From contig NZ_VISE01000001.1 of NCBI RefSeq assembly GCF_007827275.1, forward strand, positions 1,426,001 to 1,490,000: DNA of 64,000 bases, written 5' to 3'. Position numbers and translations under genes: made by a program. The notes beneath the pieces are model-generated. The model saw only the letters and a list, made by a program, of their open reading frames with translations, ran no database searches and was not told the origin of the DNA. This stretch comes from Gillisia sp. Hel_I_86. GTDB lineage: Bacteria > Bacteroidota > Bacteroidia > Flavobacteriales > Flavobacteriaceae. Of the stretch, positions 29,127 to 39,007 are shown piece after piece; within the stretch, counting starts at the first letter, position 1; each line of letters begins with the position of its first letter.

Positions 29127-31872
29127 AAGCGGGTTTTATTTCTTTTTCTATAAAAGGGATTTCCGGGTTGCAGATTTCCAAAATCAATTGTGATAATTGC
29201 TTATGAAAATCGTTCAGAATTTCTTCTGTAATCTTTGAGTTTTTAATCGGTTTACCAGCTTGTTTTTCTTTCAAACTAAATTTCATAAAGCCTTCTTTTA
29301 AATTTTTAAAGGAGATGACTCCGGCTTCTACTTCTCCATTGTTTTCAGTACTGTTTAAAAGCATAGTAGCATAGGTTAGGACCTGAAAAGGTTTGGAATA
29401 CTTATCATAATCTGTAGTGAGTAAATCCCAATCTGCTATTTCTAACTGATTTTGCGTCACCTTCCCCGTCTTATAATCTACGATCCTTAAAACTCCATCC
29501 AATAAATCTACCCGATCTACTTTTCCTCTAACATGAACAGGAAAATCGAGACCAGTGATCGAAAGTGCTAAGCTTAGGTCGGATTCCACTTCTTTGACAA
29601 TGATGTTCTTTCCCGCTTCCAATTGTTTGATTTCCATATTCAGGAAATTAATGACATAACGCTTTGCAACCTCAAAGATCAAGAGGTTCTTTCCTAAATT
29701 TAAGGGAGCTTTGCTATAGGTTTTCTCAAACTGAACCTTCACTTCTTTTGCAGTTGATTTTTTGAGATCCTTCAGTTTTTCTATTCTAAGAGGTTTTCCT
29801 ATAAAAGGCTTATAGAACGCTTCCAAAGTATCATGAACTACAGTGCCCAGAGTATTGTAGGCAACGGTTTCTTCCACTTCCTCATTATCTCTAATCCCCA
29901 GGATGTATTGCTTATAAAAGTCTAAAGGATTTCTAATATAAGTGGTAAGGGCCGAAGGTGAAAATCCGCGCCCGGCTAATTGCATTAATTTTTCTAGAAT
30001 TTCAGGAGTTTTTTGAATCTTTTGAAGTTCATTATTAACCACCGGAACTTCAGGAGAAATTATGGATGTAGTTATTTTATGTGCAGGTTGTTGTTCGTGC
30101 AGCAATTGCAATAAAAACCTACTTTTTTCACTTCCCATTTGACTTTCTGTATCGGTATCATGGAGAAGATAAATTTTCTTGGCCCTATGTAATAAATGAT
30201 AAAAGTGATAGGTATAAATGGCATCTTTCTCCTTATAGGTTGGAAGATTGAAGGTTTTTTTAAGGTCGTAAGGGATAAAAGAATTATTGCTTTTTCCTGC
30301 CGGCAGAATCCCTTCGTTTACTGAAGTTAAAATAATGGTTTCAAAATCCAAACCACGGGTTTCCAACATTCCCATTAGCTGTAAGCCTTGAAAAGGTTTC
30401 CCCTGAAAATCCAAGGATTGCTGACTACTAAGTTCCCGGAAATACTGAAGCAGGGAAACCAAAGAGGTAAAATGTGGGAATTCGGTGATTAATTCTGTTA
30501 GTCTTTGTACCACTAGATGATAGTGATATAAAAACTCAAGGGATAAGCTATCCTCGTCTTTATTTAATAGTGCTTTAAAATGCTGTATTATGATTTCAAA
30601 GCGTTGTAAAACCTGTGCTGGTTTAAGTTTAACATCATGGAAACAGGTCGAAATCAATTCTAAATGTTCTGCGGGGAAAAAGCCTTCTATTTGCTGTTTG
30701 CTTAAATAAAGTAAATTTTCAGTTTTAATCTTATTTATAACCTTTTCTGATCCAAAATTGGTCGCCTTGATAACAAGTGGAGAATTTAGAACAGCAATTA
30801 CATCCTTGTAATAGATTTTATTGTTTTCTATTTGATATATTTCGAACAGTTTTTCAAAGAAACTTGAGAATACACTGTATTTTAAGGGATATCCCATGGT
30901 AATATTCAGGTCTTCAATATTTGGAGGGATAGAATTAAGCATTGGCAGCAAAAGCGATTCATCTCCTAGTACCAATGCGGTAGAATTCAATTGATCCTTC
31001 GTTAATTCTGATAAGGTTTCTGCTACAAATTTAACCTGTCCAATATTTTTTGGAACCCCAATAATTTCAATTTCTTTTTCGGTATTGTAGGTATTGGAAG
31101 CAAATTCGAATTTATTGGTTTTGTAATAGGGCCAATTCTCGTGATATTGTCTTATAAACAAAGAGGCATCGTGATTATCGTCTTTTAAAAAGACTTCATC
31201 TATGTCCCAAAAGATCCTTGCCTTGTTCGCCAACATAGATTGGATAATATGCTGCTCGGCATTGTTCAATGCATTGAACCCTAGAAACACATAGTTTTCG
31301 GCATTCAGCTTAGCAAATTCCTCAATGTTCTCTGCTGCATGCCTATATATTAAACCTTGATACCCTTTAGATTTGCTTAATAGATTGCGTTTAAGTAAAC
31401 TGTAATATTCTGGAAGTTTTTTCCAAAAGGTCAAATAGTTCTTTACGATGTCTGTTTGGTTTTCCCCTAGGGACCAGTGGTTCTTATCCTGAATTTCGAA
31501 TAGGTAACTAAAGATTTTCATTGGATCTATTAAATACCTATCTATTTCGTTGAAATCATGGATGAGGGTTTGTGCCCAGTTGCCAAAACTCTCGAAATCT
31601 TCTAGTTGTTCTTTTGGGGTAAGTTCTTTGTAAACCGCATATAATTCGAAGAGCGTATGTACGGAATCTATAGCTTTTAATCCAGATACCTTTTCTGAAA
31701 ACTCTTCAATACTTATAACCTTGGGAGAAATGATGGGCCTATCCACCAAGTTTCCAAGTTCTTTTCTAAGATAGGCACCAGCACGTTTGCTGGGCAATAC
31801 AAAGATCAATGTGGAAATATCCTTTTCTTGGGAAAGGAGTTGTTCAAGGATTTGGGAGATAAAAGACGTCAT
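29113..31872 (-). CDS. PD-(D/E)XK nuclease family protein, AddB-like
   Basis: A 919-residue protein likely to be the second subunit of an AddAB-type helicase-nuclease for double-strand-break repair. The N-terminus (FVLPSKRAGAYLRKEL) is the AddB helicase-like start without a Walker A. The C-terminus carries the RecB-type nuclease motif: GFSPSALTTYIRNP, then GTVVHDTLE, and the active-site D-Y-K in LRIVDYKTGKV (Asp and Lys of PD-(D/E)XK). Cysteines of the iron-sulfur cluster in B. subtilis AddB are not seen. Its likely partner at 34838-37978 is separated from it by kbl and ompA. It is followed by an overlapping hydrolase gene. Confidence 0.82.
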   Translation of the reverse strand: MTSFISQILEQLLSQEKDISTLIFVLPSKRAGAYLRKELGNLVDRPIISPKVISIEEFSEKVSGLKAIDSVHTLFELYAVYKELTPKEQLEDFESFGNWAQTLIHDFNEIDRYLIDPMKIFSYLFEIQDKNHWSLGENQTDIVKNYLTFWKKLPEYYSLLKRNLLSKSKGYQGLIYRHAAENIEEFAKLNAENYVFLGFNALNNAEQHIIQSMLANKARIFWDIDEVFLKDDNHDASLFIRQYHENWPYYKTNKFEFASNTYNTEKEIEIIGVPKNIGQVKFVAETLSELTKDQLNSTALVLGDESLLLPMLNSIPPNIEDLNITMGYPLKYSVFSSFFEKLFEIYQIENNKIYYKDVIAVLNSPLVIKATNFGSEKVINKIKTENLLYLSKQQIEGFFPAEHLELISTCFHDVKLKPAQVLQRFEIIIQHFKALLNKDEDSLSLEFLYHYHLVVQRLTELITEFPHFTSLVSLLQYFRELSSQQSLDFQGKPFQGLQLMGMLETRGLDFETIILTSVNEGILPAGKSNNSFIPYDLKKTFNLPTYKEKDAIYTYHFYHLLHRAKKIYLLHDTDTESQMGSEKSRFLLQLLHEQQPAHKITTSIISPEVPVVNNELQKIQKTPEILEKLMQLAGRGFSPSALTTYIRNPLDFYKQYILGIRDNEEVEETVAYNTLGTVVHDTLEAFYKPFIGKPLRIEKLKDLKKSTAKEVKVQFEKTYSKAPLNLGKNLLIFEVAKRYVINFLNMEIKQLEAGKNIIVKEVESDLSLALSITGLDFPVHVRGKVDRVDLLDGVLRIVDYKTGKVTQNQLEIADWDLLTTDYDKYSKPFQVLTYATMLLNSTENNGEVEAGVISFKNLKEGFMKFSLKEKQAGKPIKNSKITEEILNDFHKQLSQLILEICNPEIPFIEKEIKPAYGAY

Positions 31873-31885
31873 GGGTTAAAAATAG

Positions 31886-31913
31886 AAAACGCCCCGAAGA
31901 ATCGGGGCGTTTT
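31886..31913 (-). terminator. strong terminator between ompA and the addB-like gene
   Basis: AAAACGCCCCGA pairs perfectly with TCGGGGCGTTTT around AGAA; T-runs are found on both strands. It lies 27 bases past the ompA stop and 14 bases before the addB-like start codon, so addB would need its own promoter or read-through. Confidence 0.9.
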
Positions 31914-31939
31914 TTAAAAAACTTTAAAGCTTTTTTATA

Positions 31940-33364
31940 CTACATTTTATCTGTAGAATCTTTTTTAGTTTCTTTCATTTCTTTGTCTTTATCCAAAGAA
32001 ATTTCAACACGTCTGTTATCTTGTCTTCCAGCTGCAGTTTTGTTCGTTGCAATTGGTCTGGACTCACCATATCCTTCAGAAGTCAATCTGTTTGCAGGTA
32101 CTCCGGCAGAGATTAAAAATTCTCTTACAGAAGCAGCACGCTCTTGAGATAATTTCAAGTTGTAAGCATCGCTACCTTGAGAATCTGTGTGACCTTCAAT
32201 ATGGAAAATTGTATTTGAATATTCTTCCATGATGTCTGCGATAGATTTCAAAGCATTACCAGAGTCAGGACGAATAGTAGCTTTGTTAAGATCGAACAAT
32301 ACAGTTTTAGAGTATTCGTTCAATTCTTTGATAGCTTCAGCAGTTGGTTCAGGACATCCATTGTTAGCAACAGTTCCTGCAACATCTGGACACTCATCAT
32401 CTTTGTCCAATACACCGTCGCCATCTTTATCTTTAAAAGGACAACCTTTGTTTTCTTTTGGACCAGCTTCGTTAGGACATTCGTCTTCACTATCTTTTAC
32501 TCCATCGCCATCAGCATCAGGACATCCATTCATTGCAGCAGTTCCAGCAACAGTAGGACATTCATCTTTATTATCTGAAATTCCATCACCGTCAGTATCA
32601 GGACATCCATTAAATTCAGCTAAACCAGCTTCATTAGGACATTCATCTTTACGATCTTCGATTCCGTCACCGTCAGTGTCAGGACATCCGTTGAATTCAG
32701 CTAAACCAGCAACCTCAGGACATTCATCATCCTTGTCATATACCCCATCTCCATCAGTATCTTTTCCTCCGAAGATAAATTTAATACCGGCAGCATGTTG
32801 GAAATGTGAATCTGCTTCATCTTTAAAAGCATATTTATAAGTAGATTGTAAATTTAAAGCGATATTGTCTGAAAACCAGATATTGAAACCAGCTTTACCG
32901 TTTAAAGTTCCGTTACCTTCTGAATCTAACCAGTTGTAACCACCACCAACTCCAAGTTGTGGGTCAAACCATCCGTCGTTCAATAAAGCTCTAAGACTAT
33001 AGTTGGCCATAGCATCAAGAGCATAGTAAGATAAATCGTCTACACCTTGATCTCCAAAAGTATCTATTTGGTTGACAGAACCTGCAACCTCAAAAACGAA
33101 TCCACCACCCACGTATCTAGAAACAGAAAGTCTAGAAACAGAAGGAAGGATGTTCCATTTGTCAGTATCGAAAAATCTGTCTCCAAATTCTCCTCCGGCC
33201 ACGCCGTTACCAATCATTCCTGGGGTGTCGTCACCAGTACCAAAATAGTTAACCGCATTTACACCAATTTCGATGGCCCATGGGTTATTTTCGTCTTGTG
33301 CTTGCATGGAAGAGAAGCCCAAAACAAATAATGAAGCTAATAAAAATCTGCTAAGATGTTTCAT
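31940..33364 (-). CDS. OmpA-family outer-membrane protein with thrombospondin type-3 repeats
   Basis: A 474-residue outer-membrane protein: signal peptide (MKHLSRFLLASLFVLGFSSMQAQ), an N-terminal beta-barrel of about 190 residues, then five or more thrombospondin type-3 repeats (DTDGDGVxDxxDECPxxAG pattern, Ca-binding) and a C-terminal OmpA domain with HIEGHTDSQGSDAYNLKLSQERA and SEGYGESRPI that binds peptidoglycan. The start at 33364 is the ATG before the signal peptide; twelve upstream codons are open. A well-formed promoter lies about 30 bases upstream. This is a major structural protein in the family. Confidence 0.94.
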   Translation of the reverse strand: MKHLSRFLLASLFVLGFSSMQAQDENNPWAIEIGVNAVNYFGTGDDTPGMIGNGVAGGEFGDRFFDTDKWNILPSVSRLSVSRYVGGGFVFEVAGSVNQIDTFGDQGVDDLSYYALDAMANYSLRALLNDGWFDPQLGVGGGYNWLDSEGNGTLNGKAGFNIWFSDNIALNLQSTYKYAFKDEADSHFQHAAGIKFIFGGKDTDGDGVYDKDDECPEVAGLAEFNGCPDTDGDGIEDRKDECPNEAGLAEFNGCPDTDGDGISDNKDECPTVAGTAAMNGCPDADGDGVKDSEDECPNEAGPKENKGCPFKDKDGDGVLDKDDECPDVAGTVANNGCPEPTAEAIKELNEYSKTVLFDLNKATIRPDSGNALKSIADIMEEYSNTIFHIEGHTDSQGSDAYNLKLSQERAASVREFLISAGVPANRLTSEGYGESRPIATNKTAAGRQDNRRVEISLDKDKEMKETKKDSTDKM

Positions 33365-33397
33365 ATTTGTTGATTTAGTTTTAAGTGTTAATTGAAG

Positions 33398-33428
33398 CAA
33401 AAGTATGTGCTAATTCGATATTAACAAA
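33398..33428 (-). promoter_or_regulatory. promoter of ompA, full Bacteroidota consensus
   Basis: On the minus strand TTTG (+ strand CAAA at 33425-33428) is followed after exactly 19 bases by TACTTTTG (33398-33405), matching the Bacteroidota consensus -33 TTG and -7 TAnnTTTG. The start codon is 33 bases downstream of the -7 box. Confidence 0.8.
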
Positions 33429-33612
33429 GATAAAATTAATAAAGTTTTCTTAATTGACCACCATATACACCGTATTTAAAGGGTTTTACTTTGTTTTAAT
33501 GTATAAAAGCAAGGTGTTTTCACGTATTTTATAGCTATGAAATTAACAGAATAAACCATAAATTTTAAGAGAATATCAATATTTTTGATAATATACCGGC
33601 AAGGGTGGTTAT

Positions 33613-34806
33613 TTATACCACTTTTAGTTCCTTTCCAACTTTTGTAAAAGCGGCTATAGCTTTATCCAAATGTTCTTGTTCATGAGCAGCAGAAAGTTGT
33701 ACTCGAATTCTTGCTTTACCTTTGGGAACAACGGGAAAAAAGAAGCCAATCACATAAATTCCTTCCTCTAACAACTTATCTGCCATATCCTGGGATAATT
33801 TTGCATCGTACAACATTACGGGTACAATTGCAGAATCCCCATCTATAATATCAAAGCCTGCCGCTTTCATTTTCTCTTTAAAATACTTCGTATTGCTCTC
33901 CAATTTATCGCGTAAACTAGTATCGTTTTTAAGCATGTCAAAAACCTTGATAGAAGCACCCACTATAGAAGGCGCCAAGGAATTCGAAAATAAATATGGC
34001 CTGGAACGTTGTCTCAATAGGTCAATGATCTCTTTTTTACCAGTTGTATATCCACCCATAGCGCCTCCCAGGGCTTTTCCAAAGGTACCGGTAATAATAT
34101 CTATCCTGCCTAAAACACCTTTTTCTTCCATGGTGCCAATCCCTGTCTTGCCAATAAAACCTGTGGCATGACATTCATCTACCATGACCATGGCATCATA
34201 TTTATCGGCTAGATCACATATTTTATCTAAAGGAGCAACCAGGCCGTCCATAGAGAATACCCCGTCTGTAACGATCAACTTGAACCTAGTACCTTTTTCA
34301 TTGGCAGCTTGCAATTGCTTTTCAAGATCTTCCATGTCGCCATTTGCATATCTATATCTAGCGGCTTTACAAAGCCTTACGCCATCTATAATAGAAGCAT
34401 GGTTCAAAGAATCTGATATTATTGCATCTTCTACAGAAAGCAATGGCTCAAAAATCCCACCGTTGGCATCGAAACAGGCAGCGTATAAGATAGTGTCCTC
34501 AGTACCATAAAAATCTGCCACTTTTAGCTCCAATTCCTTATGGATATCCTGGGTTCCACAAATAAAACGAACACTGGACATTCCGAATCCATGCGAATCC
34601 ATGGTATCTTTAGCGGCCTGAATTACATCTGGATGAGAAGAAAGTCCTAAATAGTTGTTCGCACAAAAGTTTATAACCTCTTGACCAGTAGAAATTTTTA
34701 TGGCAGCTCCTTGAGGAGAGGTAATTATCCGTTCTTTTTTATAAAGTCCGTTTTCTTTTATTTCTTTAATTTCTGCTTGTAAATGCTCCTTTATTGATCC
34801 GTACAT
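33613..34806 (-). CDS. kbl: glycine C-acetyltransferase (2-amino-3-ketobutyrate CoA ligase)
   Basis: A 397-residue PLP enzyme of the alpha-oxoamine synthase family that cleaves 2-amino-3-ketobutyrate with CoA to glycine and acetyl-CoA, the second step of threonine breakdown. The PLP lysine is in [14 protein letters not shown], the PLP-stacking region in [12 protein letters not shown] and the phosphate site in [10 protein letters not shown]. The start at 34806 gives [13 protein letters not shown], the usual N-terminus; thirteen codons upstream are open. No threonine dehydrogenase gene is adjacent. It lies 31 bases after the addA-like stop. Confidence 0.95.
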   Translation of the reverse strand: MYGSIKEHLQAEIKEIKENGLYKKERIITSPQGAAIKISTGQEVINFCANNYLGLSSHPDVIQAAKDTMDSHGFGMSSVRFICGTQDIHKELELKVADFYGTEDTILYAACFDANGGIFEPLLSVEDAIISDSLNHASIIDGVRLCKAARYRYANGDMEDLEKQLQAANEKGTRFKLIVTDGVFSMDGLVAPLDKICDLADKYDAMVMVDECHATGFIGKTGIGTMEEKGVLGRIDIITGTFGKALGGAMGGYTTGKKEIIDLLRQRSRPYLFSNSLAPSIVGASIKVFDMLKNDTSLRDKLESNTKYFKEKMKAAGFDIIDGDSAIVPVMLYDAKLSQDMADKLLEEGIYVIGFFFPVVPKGKARIRVQLSAAHEQEHLDKAIAAFTKVGKELKVV

Positions 34807-34837
34807 AATTTCATTTTTTTTCAAAAATAAACATCTT

Positions 34838-37800
34838 TTAAACAAATGTGAGGTTCACTTCTGTATTAATATATATCAGTATTTTTTTAATAACGCTATA
34901 TCCCATTTCATTTAGGATATTTTCGTATTGCTCCATTTGGAGCTGATGTGTCTTTTGGAATGCTCCCGTTTTATAATCTATAATTGTAACAAACTTGTCT
35001 TTTATATTCAATCTATCAGGACGCAAAACCTCTCCATTTGGGCTTAGAATATTCCTTTCTTTCACAACTATACTTTTAGCAGTATAATATTCTGACAGTT
35101 CCGGATGAAGAATAACTTCTGAAATTAATTGCTCCAATTCCTGAAGTTCGCTTTCTGGTATATCTTCATCTTGCGTAAATTTCTTAATTGCTGAGGGCAT
35201 ATCTTCCATAGTATCTATTTCTGAAAAGATATCGTGGTACAAATCCCCCTTTATAATCGCTTTTTCCTGAAGCGAACCCCACAACAACCCGGATTTTGTC
35301 ATTATTTGAACCGCATTATTTTGAGTGGAAGAGGAGAAAAAACGATTGTTTTTAAGGTTGCTAGTTACATCTGAAGCTTTATAATTTTCAATATTTTTCG
35401 AACCAAACTCGAAAATATCTTGGCCATCTTCCCATAAATGATTGGCCTTTAAAAACCCAATAAGTAAACCGGATACTTTGTTTTCGTTTATTTCCCCTTT
35501 GGCGTTAATGTCCAAGTTGGAAATTATATACAACTGTTGGGCCGCTCTGGTAAAGGCAACATATAGAATATTGATGCTGTCGAACTCTGTTTTATACAAG
35601 AGCTCTTGATAGGCATTCGCTTCTGTTTCTCCCCAATCCAACATTCCTTTTGAAGCTTTTAAATACCCAATTGGAATCTCGTTCAAACCTTCTGGAAGGG
35701 GGAGCCATATAGATTCCCGGGAGACGTCCTGTAATGCAGAATTCGCAAAAGGATAAATGACGATTGGAAATTCCAACCCTTTGGATTTATGGATAGTCAT
35801 GATTTGGACCGCATCATTCGATGCAGGAGCGAGGATGCTTAATTTTTCACTTTTTTGGCTCCAGAGTTCCAAAAATTCGGAGATACCAATGTTTTTATTA
35901 TTTAAGGAATCAAAAACAAAATCCAAGTAGAACTGGAGGTAGGCATCGGAATCTTTAATTAATGAAAAGGCTCTTATAATATATTCCGCAGCTTCATAAA
36001 TGGATAAAATTTGGATCTTTTTTAGGTCGAAATAAATATCATGCTCTGTAAGCCAAGCAAAAAACCCCTGATGTTCCTTTTCTAAATTTTCTAGGATCAA
36101 TTTATGGGCATCTTTGATCTCTAATTTCTGAACCAGATAATTAAGCAGTTCCCATTTTATATTTTTATCGTGAGGATTTAAAGAAACACTTAAAAGGTTA
36201 TTGATAAAACGAACTTCAGGAGAGTTGGATACCAGCAACGATTCCGAAGAAACTATGGCTACACCTTGCTCATTTAAATAGTTTGCAATCGCAAAACTTT
36301 CTTTTCTAGTCCGGGTTAAAATACAAATATCACTTCTGGAGACACCTTGTTCATCTAGATCTTTGATTATCTCCAGAGATTTTATTGGGTGCAGTTCTAA
36401 TTCCTCCTCCTTCTTTTTAGCTTTAAGAAAAGAAATATTCACATAACCGCCTACTTGCTTGATGGGTTCTTGTGCACTTTTTAGAAAAAGGCTTTTATAA
36501 GTATCACTTTCAAATTTATTGGAAATATACTGGAAGAAAGAATTGTTAAATTCAACCACCTCTTTTGCGCTTCTATAGTTGGAAGGAAGGTCTATTACCT
36601 CTTTTTTCACCTGGAATGGATTTTCAGCCATACACAAATCGATAAACTGTTCTGCTTTCCCGCCCCTAAACCTATAAATAGACTGTTTTGCGTCTCCAAC
36701 CAAGGTGAGGTTCGCCGCTGGTTCGCTATCAGATTGAATGGTATTAAGGTTGTGATCTGCCAGCGGGATTATATTTGTCCATTGCATTTCTGAAGTATCC
36801 TGAAATTCATCTATAAAATAATTTTTATAGCGTTCTCCAAGTCGCTCGTAAATAAAGGGAACTGGCTGATTGTTGATCTCTTTGGCGATGGTTGGATTAA
36901 AATCGGAGATCAAAACCAGGGAGCGTTCTTTCTTTATCTTATCTATTTCATTGGAAATTTCACTTAACAAAGAAAGCGGAATAATGCTTTTATCTATAGC
37001 TTTTAAATAGTCCCGTTTAAGAATGGCCTTTTTGGAGCTATTGAAAAGTGCTGCGATTTCCGATTGATGTTGATCTAAAACGGCTTTTTTGTCATCACTT
37101 AATCTTTGTGGGTAAAGAGCGGAATCTTCTAGTTTATCCTGCCATTTAGCCCCAAATAGTTTTATAAAATTTCGGTTTTTTATTTTAATGAAATATTTAA
37201 ACAAATATCCACCGTTGAAATCCTTTTCGGTGAGATCGAATTTAGCTAGAAGATCAAAAAAAGAGTTGGCAGCTCCAGTAATATCTTCTTCAATTAAAAC
37301 GATTCCCAATTTTACTTTTTCAGAAAAATCAGCGAAATCCTGAAGGTTTTTTCCTTTTAATTGTTGCACATATTGCTGCTGGTTCTCCCGAATAAGCAAT
37401 TTAGAGAAAGAGAATAGGTCCCTGCCAATATCCCAGCTTTTGTCATCGTCGGTTTTATCCAAAGTAAACTTCAGTAGCACCTTGGTGAGTTCTTTTTCTT
37501 CTCCGGCCCTATTTATAACCCGGTCTACGGCCTCTTGTAGAATAAGATCTACATTGAGTTCTACTTCAAAATTAGTAGGGATCCCAAGATCTTTGGCAAA
37601 AGTTCTTATTATTTTATGTGTAAACCTATCTATCGTGGAAATATCGAAAGCGGCATAATTATGAAGTATATTCTTCAGTATTCTTTTTGATCGTTTCTGA
37701 ATTTCATCCTTCTTCAAATTTGTTTCCTTAATAAGAAGCGCCAAAAGAGGTTCGCTACTAGCAGGAGTTTCCTCTTTGGCCAAAGAACTCAATCCAAGAA

Positions 37801-37978
37801 TCACTCTGGATTTCATCTCTCCCACGGCCTTGTTGGTAAAGGTGATAGCAAGGATGTTTTTATAGGCATCATCACGGCTACTATTTAAAAGCAATACCAG
37901 ATAATCTTTTACAAGCGTAAAAGTTTTACCGGAACCTGCCGATGCGTTGTAGATTGTAAAGGTATTGGAATTGGTCAA
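34838..37978 (-). CDS. addA: UvrD/Rep-type helicase-nuclease, AddA-like
   Basis: A 1046-residue superfamily-1 helicase with a C-terminal nuclease, likely the AddA subunit of a recombination helicase-nuclease. Walker A is [11 protein letters not shown] (about residues 13-23); motif II is [12 protein letters not shown]; motif [16 protein letters not shown]; motif [16 protein letters not shown]. The C-terminus has the PD-(D/E)XK nuclease motif [19 protein letters not shown]. The protein starts almost at the N-terminal Walker region, so no extra domain precedes it. The candidate partner (AddB-like, 29113-31872) lies on the same strand behind kbl and ompA. Confidence 0.88.
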   Translation of the reverse strand: MTNSNTFTIYNASAGSGKTFTLVKDYLVLLLNSSRDDAYKNILAITFTNKAVGEMKSRVILGLSSLAKEETPASSEPLLALLIKETNLKKDEIQKRSKRILKNILHNYAAFDISTIDRFTHKIIRTFAKDLGIPTNFEVELNVDLILQEAVDRVINRAGEEKELTKVLLKFTLDKTDDDKSWDIGRDLFSFSKLLIRENQQQYVQQLKGKNLQDFADFSEKVKLGIVLIEEDITGAANSFFDLLAKFDLTEKDFNGGYLFKYFIKIKNRNFIKLFGAKWQDKLEDSALYPQRLSDDKKAVLDQHQSEIAALFNSSKKAILKRDYLKAIDKSIIPLSLLSEISNEIDKIKKERSLVLISDFNPTIAKEINNQPVPFIYERLGERYKNYFIDEFQDTSEMQWTNIIPLADHNLNTIQSDSEPAANLTLVGDAKQSIYRFRGGKAEQFIDLCMAENPFQVKKEVIDLPSNYRSAKEVVEFNNSFFQYISNKFESDTYKSLFLKSAQEPIKQVGGYVNISFLKAKKKEEELELHPIKSLEIIKDLDEQGVSRSDICILTRTRKESFAIANYLNEQGVAIVSSESLLVSNSPEVRFINNLLSVSLNPHDKNIKWELLNYLVQKLEIKDAHKLILENLEKEHQGFFAWLTEHDIYFDLKKIQILSIYEAAEYIIRAFSLIKDSDAYLQFYLDFVFDSLNNKNIGISEFLELWSQKSEKLSILAPASNDAVQIMTIHKSKGLEFPIVIYPFANSALQDVSRESIWLPLPEGLNEIPIGYLKASKGMLDWGETEANAYQELLYKTEFDSINILYVAFTRAAQQLYIISNLDINAKGEINENKVSGLLIGFLKANHLWEDGQDIFEFGSKNIENYKASDVTSNLKNNRFFSSSTQNNAVQIMTKSGLLWGSLQEKAIIKGDLYHDIFSEIDTMEDMPSAIKKFTQDEDIPESELQELEQLISEVILHPELSEYYTAKSIVVKERNILSPNGEVLRPDRLNIKDKFVTIIDYKTGAFQKTHQLQMEQYENILNEMGYSVIKKILIYINTEVNLTFV

Positions 37979-38082
37979 TTAAAAGATATTTTGTGAAAGT
38001 TCGTGGATCTAAATTAAAGATATATGATAATAAATCACTCTCATTAGAACACAATCTTTAAGTATTTTATAACACAAAAAGA

Positions 38083-38113
38083 TTTAGATTAAAACCCTTA
38101 ATGCCTAAATTTG
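38083..38113 (+). promoter_or_regulatory. candidate promoter of the superoxide dismutase gene
   Basis: TAAATTTG at 38106-38113 fits the -7 consensus, and about 20 bases upstream TTTA (38083-38086) stands in for TTTG. The start codon is 39 bases downstream. Confidence 0.5.
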
Positions 38114-38152
38114 AAACTCTTGAATAAATATTAATTAAAAAAACATATAATT

Positions 38153-38767
38153 ATGGCTTTTGAATTACCAAAATTGAATTATGCTTTTGATGCATTAGAA
38201 CCACATATAGATGCGAAAACAATGGAAATCCATCATGATAAACATCATGCAGGATATACCAGCAAACTAAATGATGCTATTGAAGGCACCGATAACGAAG
38301 GAAAAACAATAGAAAATATCCTTAAAAATCTGGATATGTCCAACAAAGCCGTTCGCAATAATGGTGGGGGTTACTACAACCACAATTTGTATTGGGAGAT
38401 CATGTCGCCAGATGGTGGAGGAAAACCAGATGGAGAATTGGCAAAAGCTATTGATGCGGCTTTTGGTTCTTTTGATGCTTTTAAAGATGAATTCTCTAAA
38501 GCAGGTGCTACGCAGTTTGGATCTGGATGGGCATGGTTATGTGTTCATAAAGGTGGAAAGGTAGAAGTTTGCTCTACTCCAAACCAGGACAACCCATTAA
38601 TGCCAGAAACAGGATGTGGCGGAACACCAATCTTGGGCATGGATGTTTGGGAACATGCTTACTACTTAAAATATCAGAACAAACGTCCAGATTATATTAA
38701 TGCATTCTTTAATGTGATTAACTGGAAAGAGGTTGCTGCAAGATATGCTCAAGAGAAAGAAAAATAG
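38153..38767 (+). CDS. sodB: superoxide dismutase, Mn/Fe family
   Basis: A 204-residue cytosolic superoxide dismutase. Metal ligands are His in [11 protein letters not shown] (first His pair), His in NHNLYWEIM, and Asp and His in [16 protein letters not shown]. The segment [10 protein letters not shown] carries the Gln seen at the manganese-type position, where iron enzymes have Ala-type residues, so it may be manganese-dependent or cambialistic. It is a single-gene unit with its own promoter and terminator. The symbol is used for the family; metal type is inference. Confidence 0.93.
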   Translation: MAFELPKLNYAFDALEPHIDAKTMEIHHDKHHAGYTSKLNDAIEGTDNEGKTIENILKNLDMSNKAVRNNGGGYYNHNLYWEIMSPDGGGKPDGELAKAIDAAFGSFDAFKDEFSKAGATQFGSGWAWLCVHKGGKVEVCSTPNQDNPLMPETGCGGTPILGMDVWEHAYYLKYQNKRPDYINAFFNVINWKEVAARYAQEKEK

Positions 38768-38792
38768 GTTTCAACATTCTAGAATAAAAATG

Positions 38793-38816
38793 GCCGAGGA
38801 AACTCGGCTTTTTTTT
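38793..38816 (+). terminator. rho-independent terminator after sod
   Basis: GCCGAG pairs with CTCGGC around GAAA and is followed by eight T. Confidence 0.9.
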
Positions 38817-38833
38817 GTTCACTATTGCGCATA

Positions 38834-38864
38834 AAAAAAGGTGGATGAGAATCCACCTTTTTTT
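38834..38864 (-). terminator. bidirectional terminator after the purF-like gene
   Basis: AAAGGTGGAT pairs with ATCCACCTTT around GAGA, with A/T runs on both sides. It lies about 145 bases past the stop codon of the minus-strand purF-like gene and faces the sod terminator. Confidence 0.8.
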
Positions 38865-39007
38865 GCCCCAAATCTACCATGAACTTAACCTACTTATGCT
38901 ATGGCTCTGCTAATATATATAATTAAAGCAGTCGCGCAAACACTTTTAGACGAACAACCCAGATATTAGTTAAACGGCAACATCTGCTTTAAAAACCGAA
39001 GAATGAC

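Noticed and set aside
32340-32770. Regularly spaced repeats that could suggest a CRISPR array
   Set aside because: The repeats are in frame and encode the DxDxDG calcium-binding units of OmpA; there are no unique spacers and no cas genes.
32229-32840. A long plus-strand frame opposite the ompA gene, rich in Ser, Pro and His
   Set aside because: It is the antisense of the thrombospondin repeats; repetitive coding DNA opens a mirror frame. The minus-strand gene explains the region fully.
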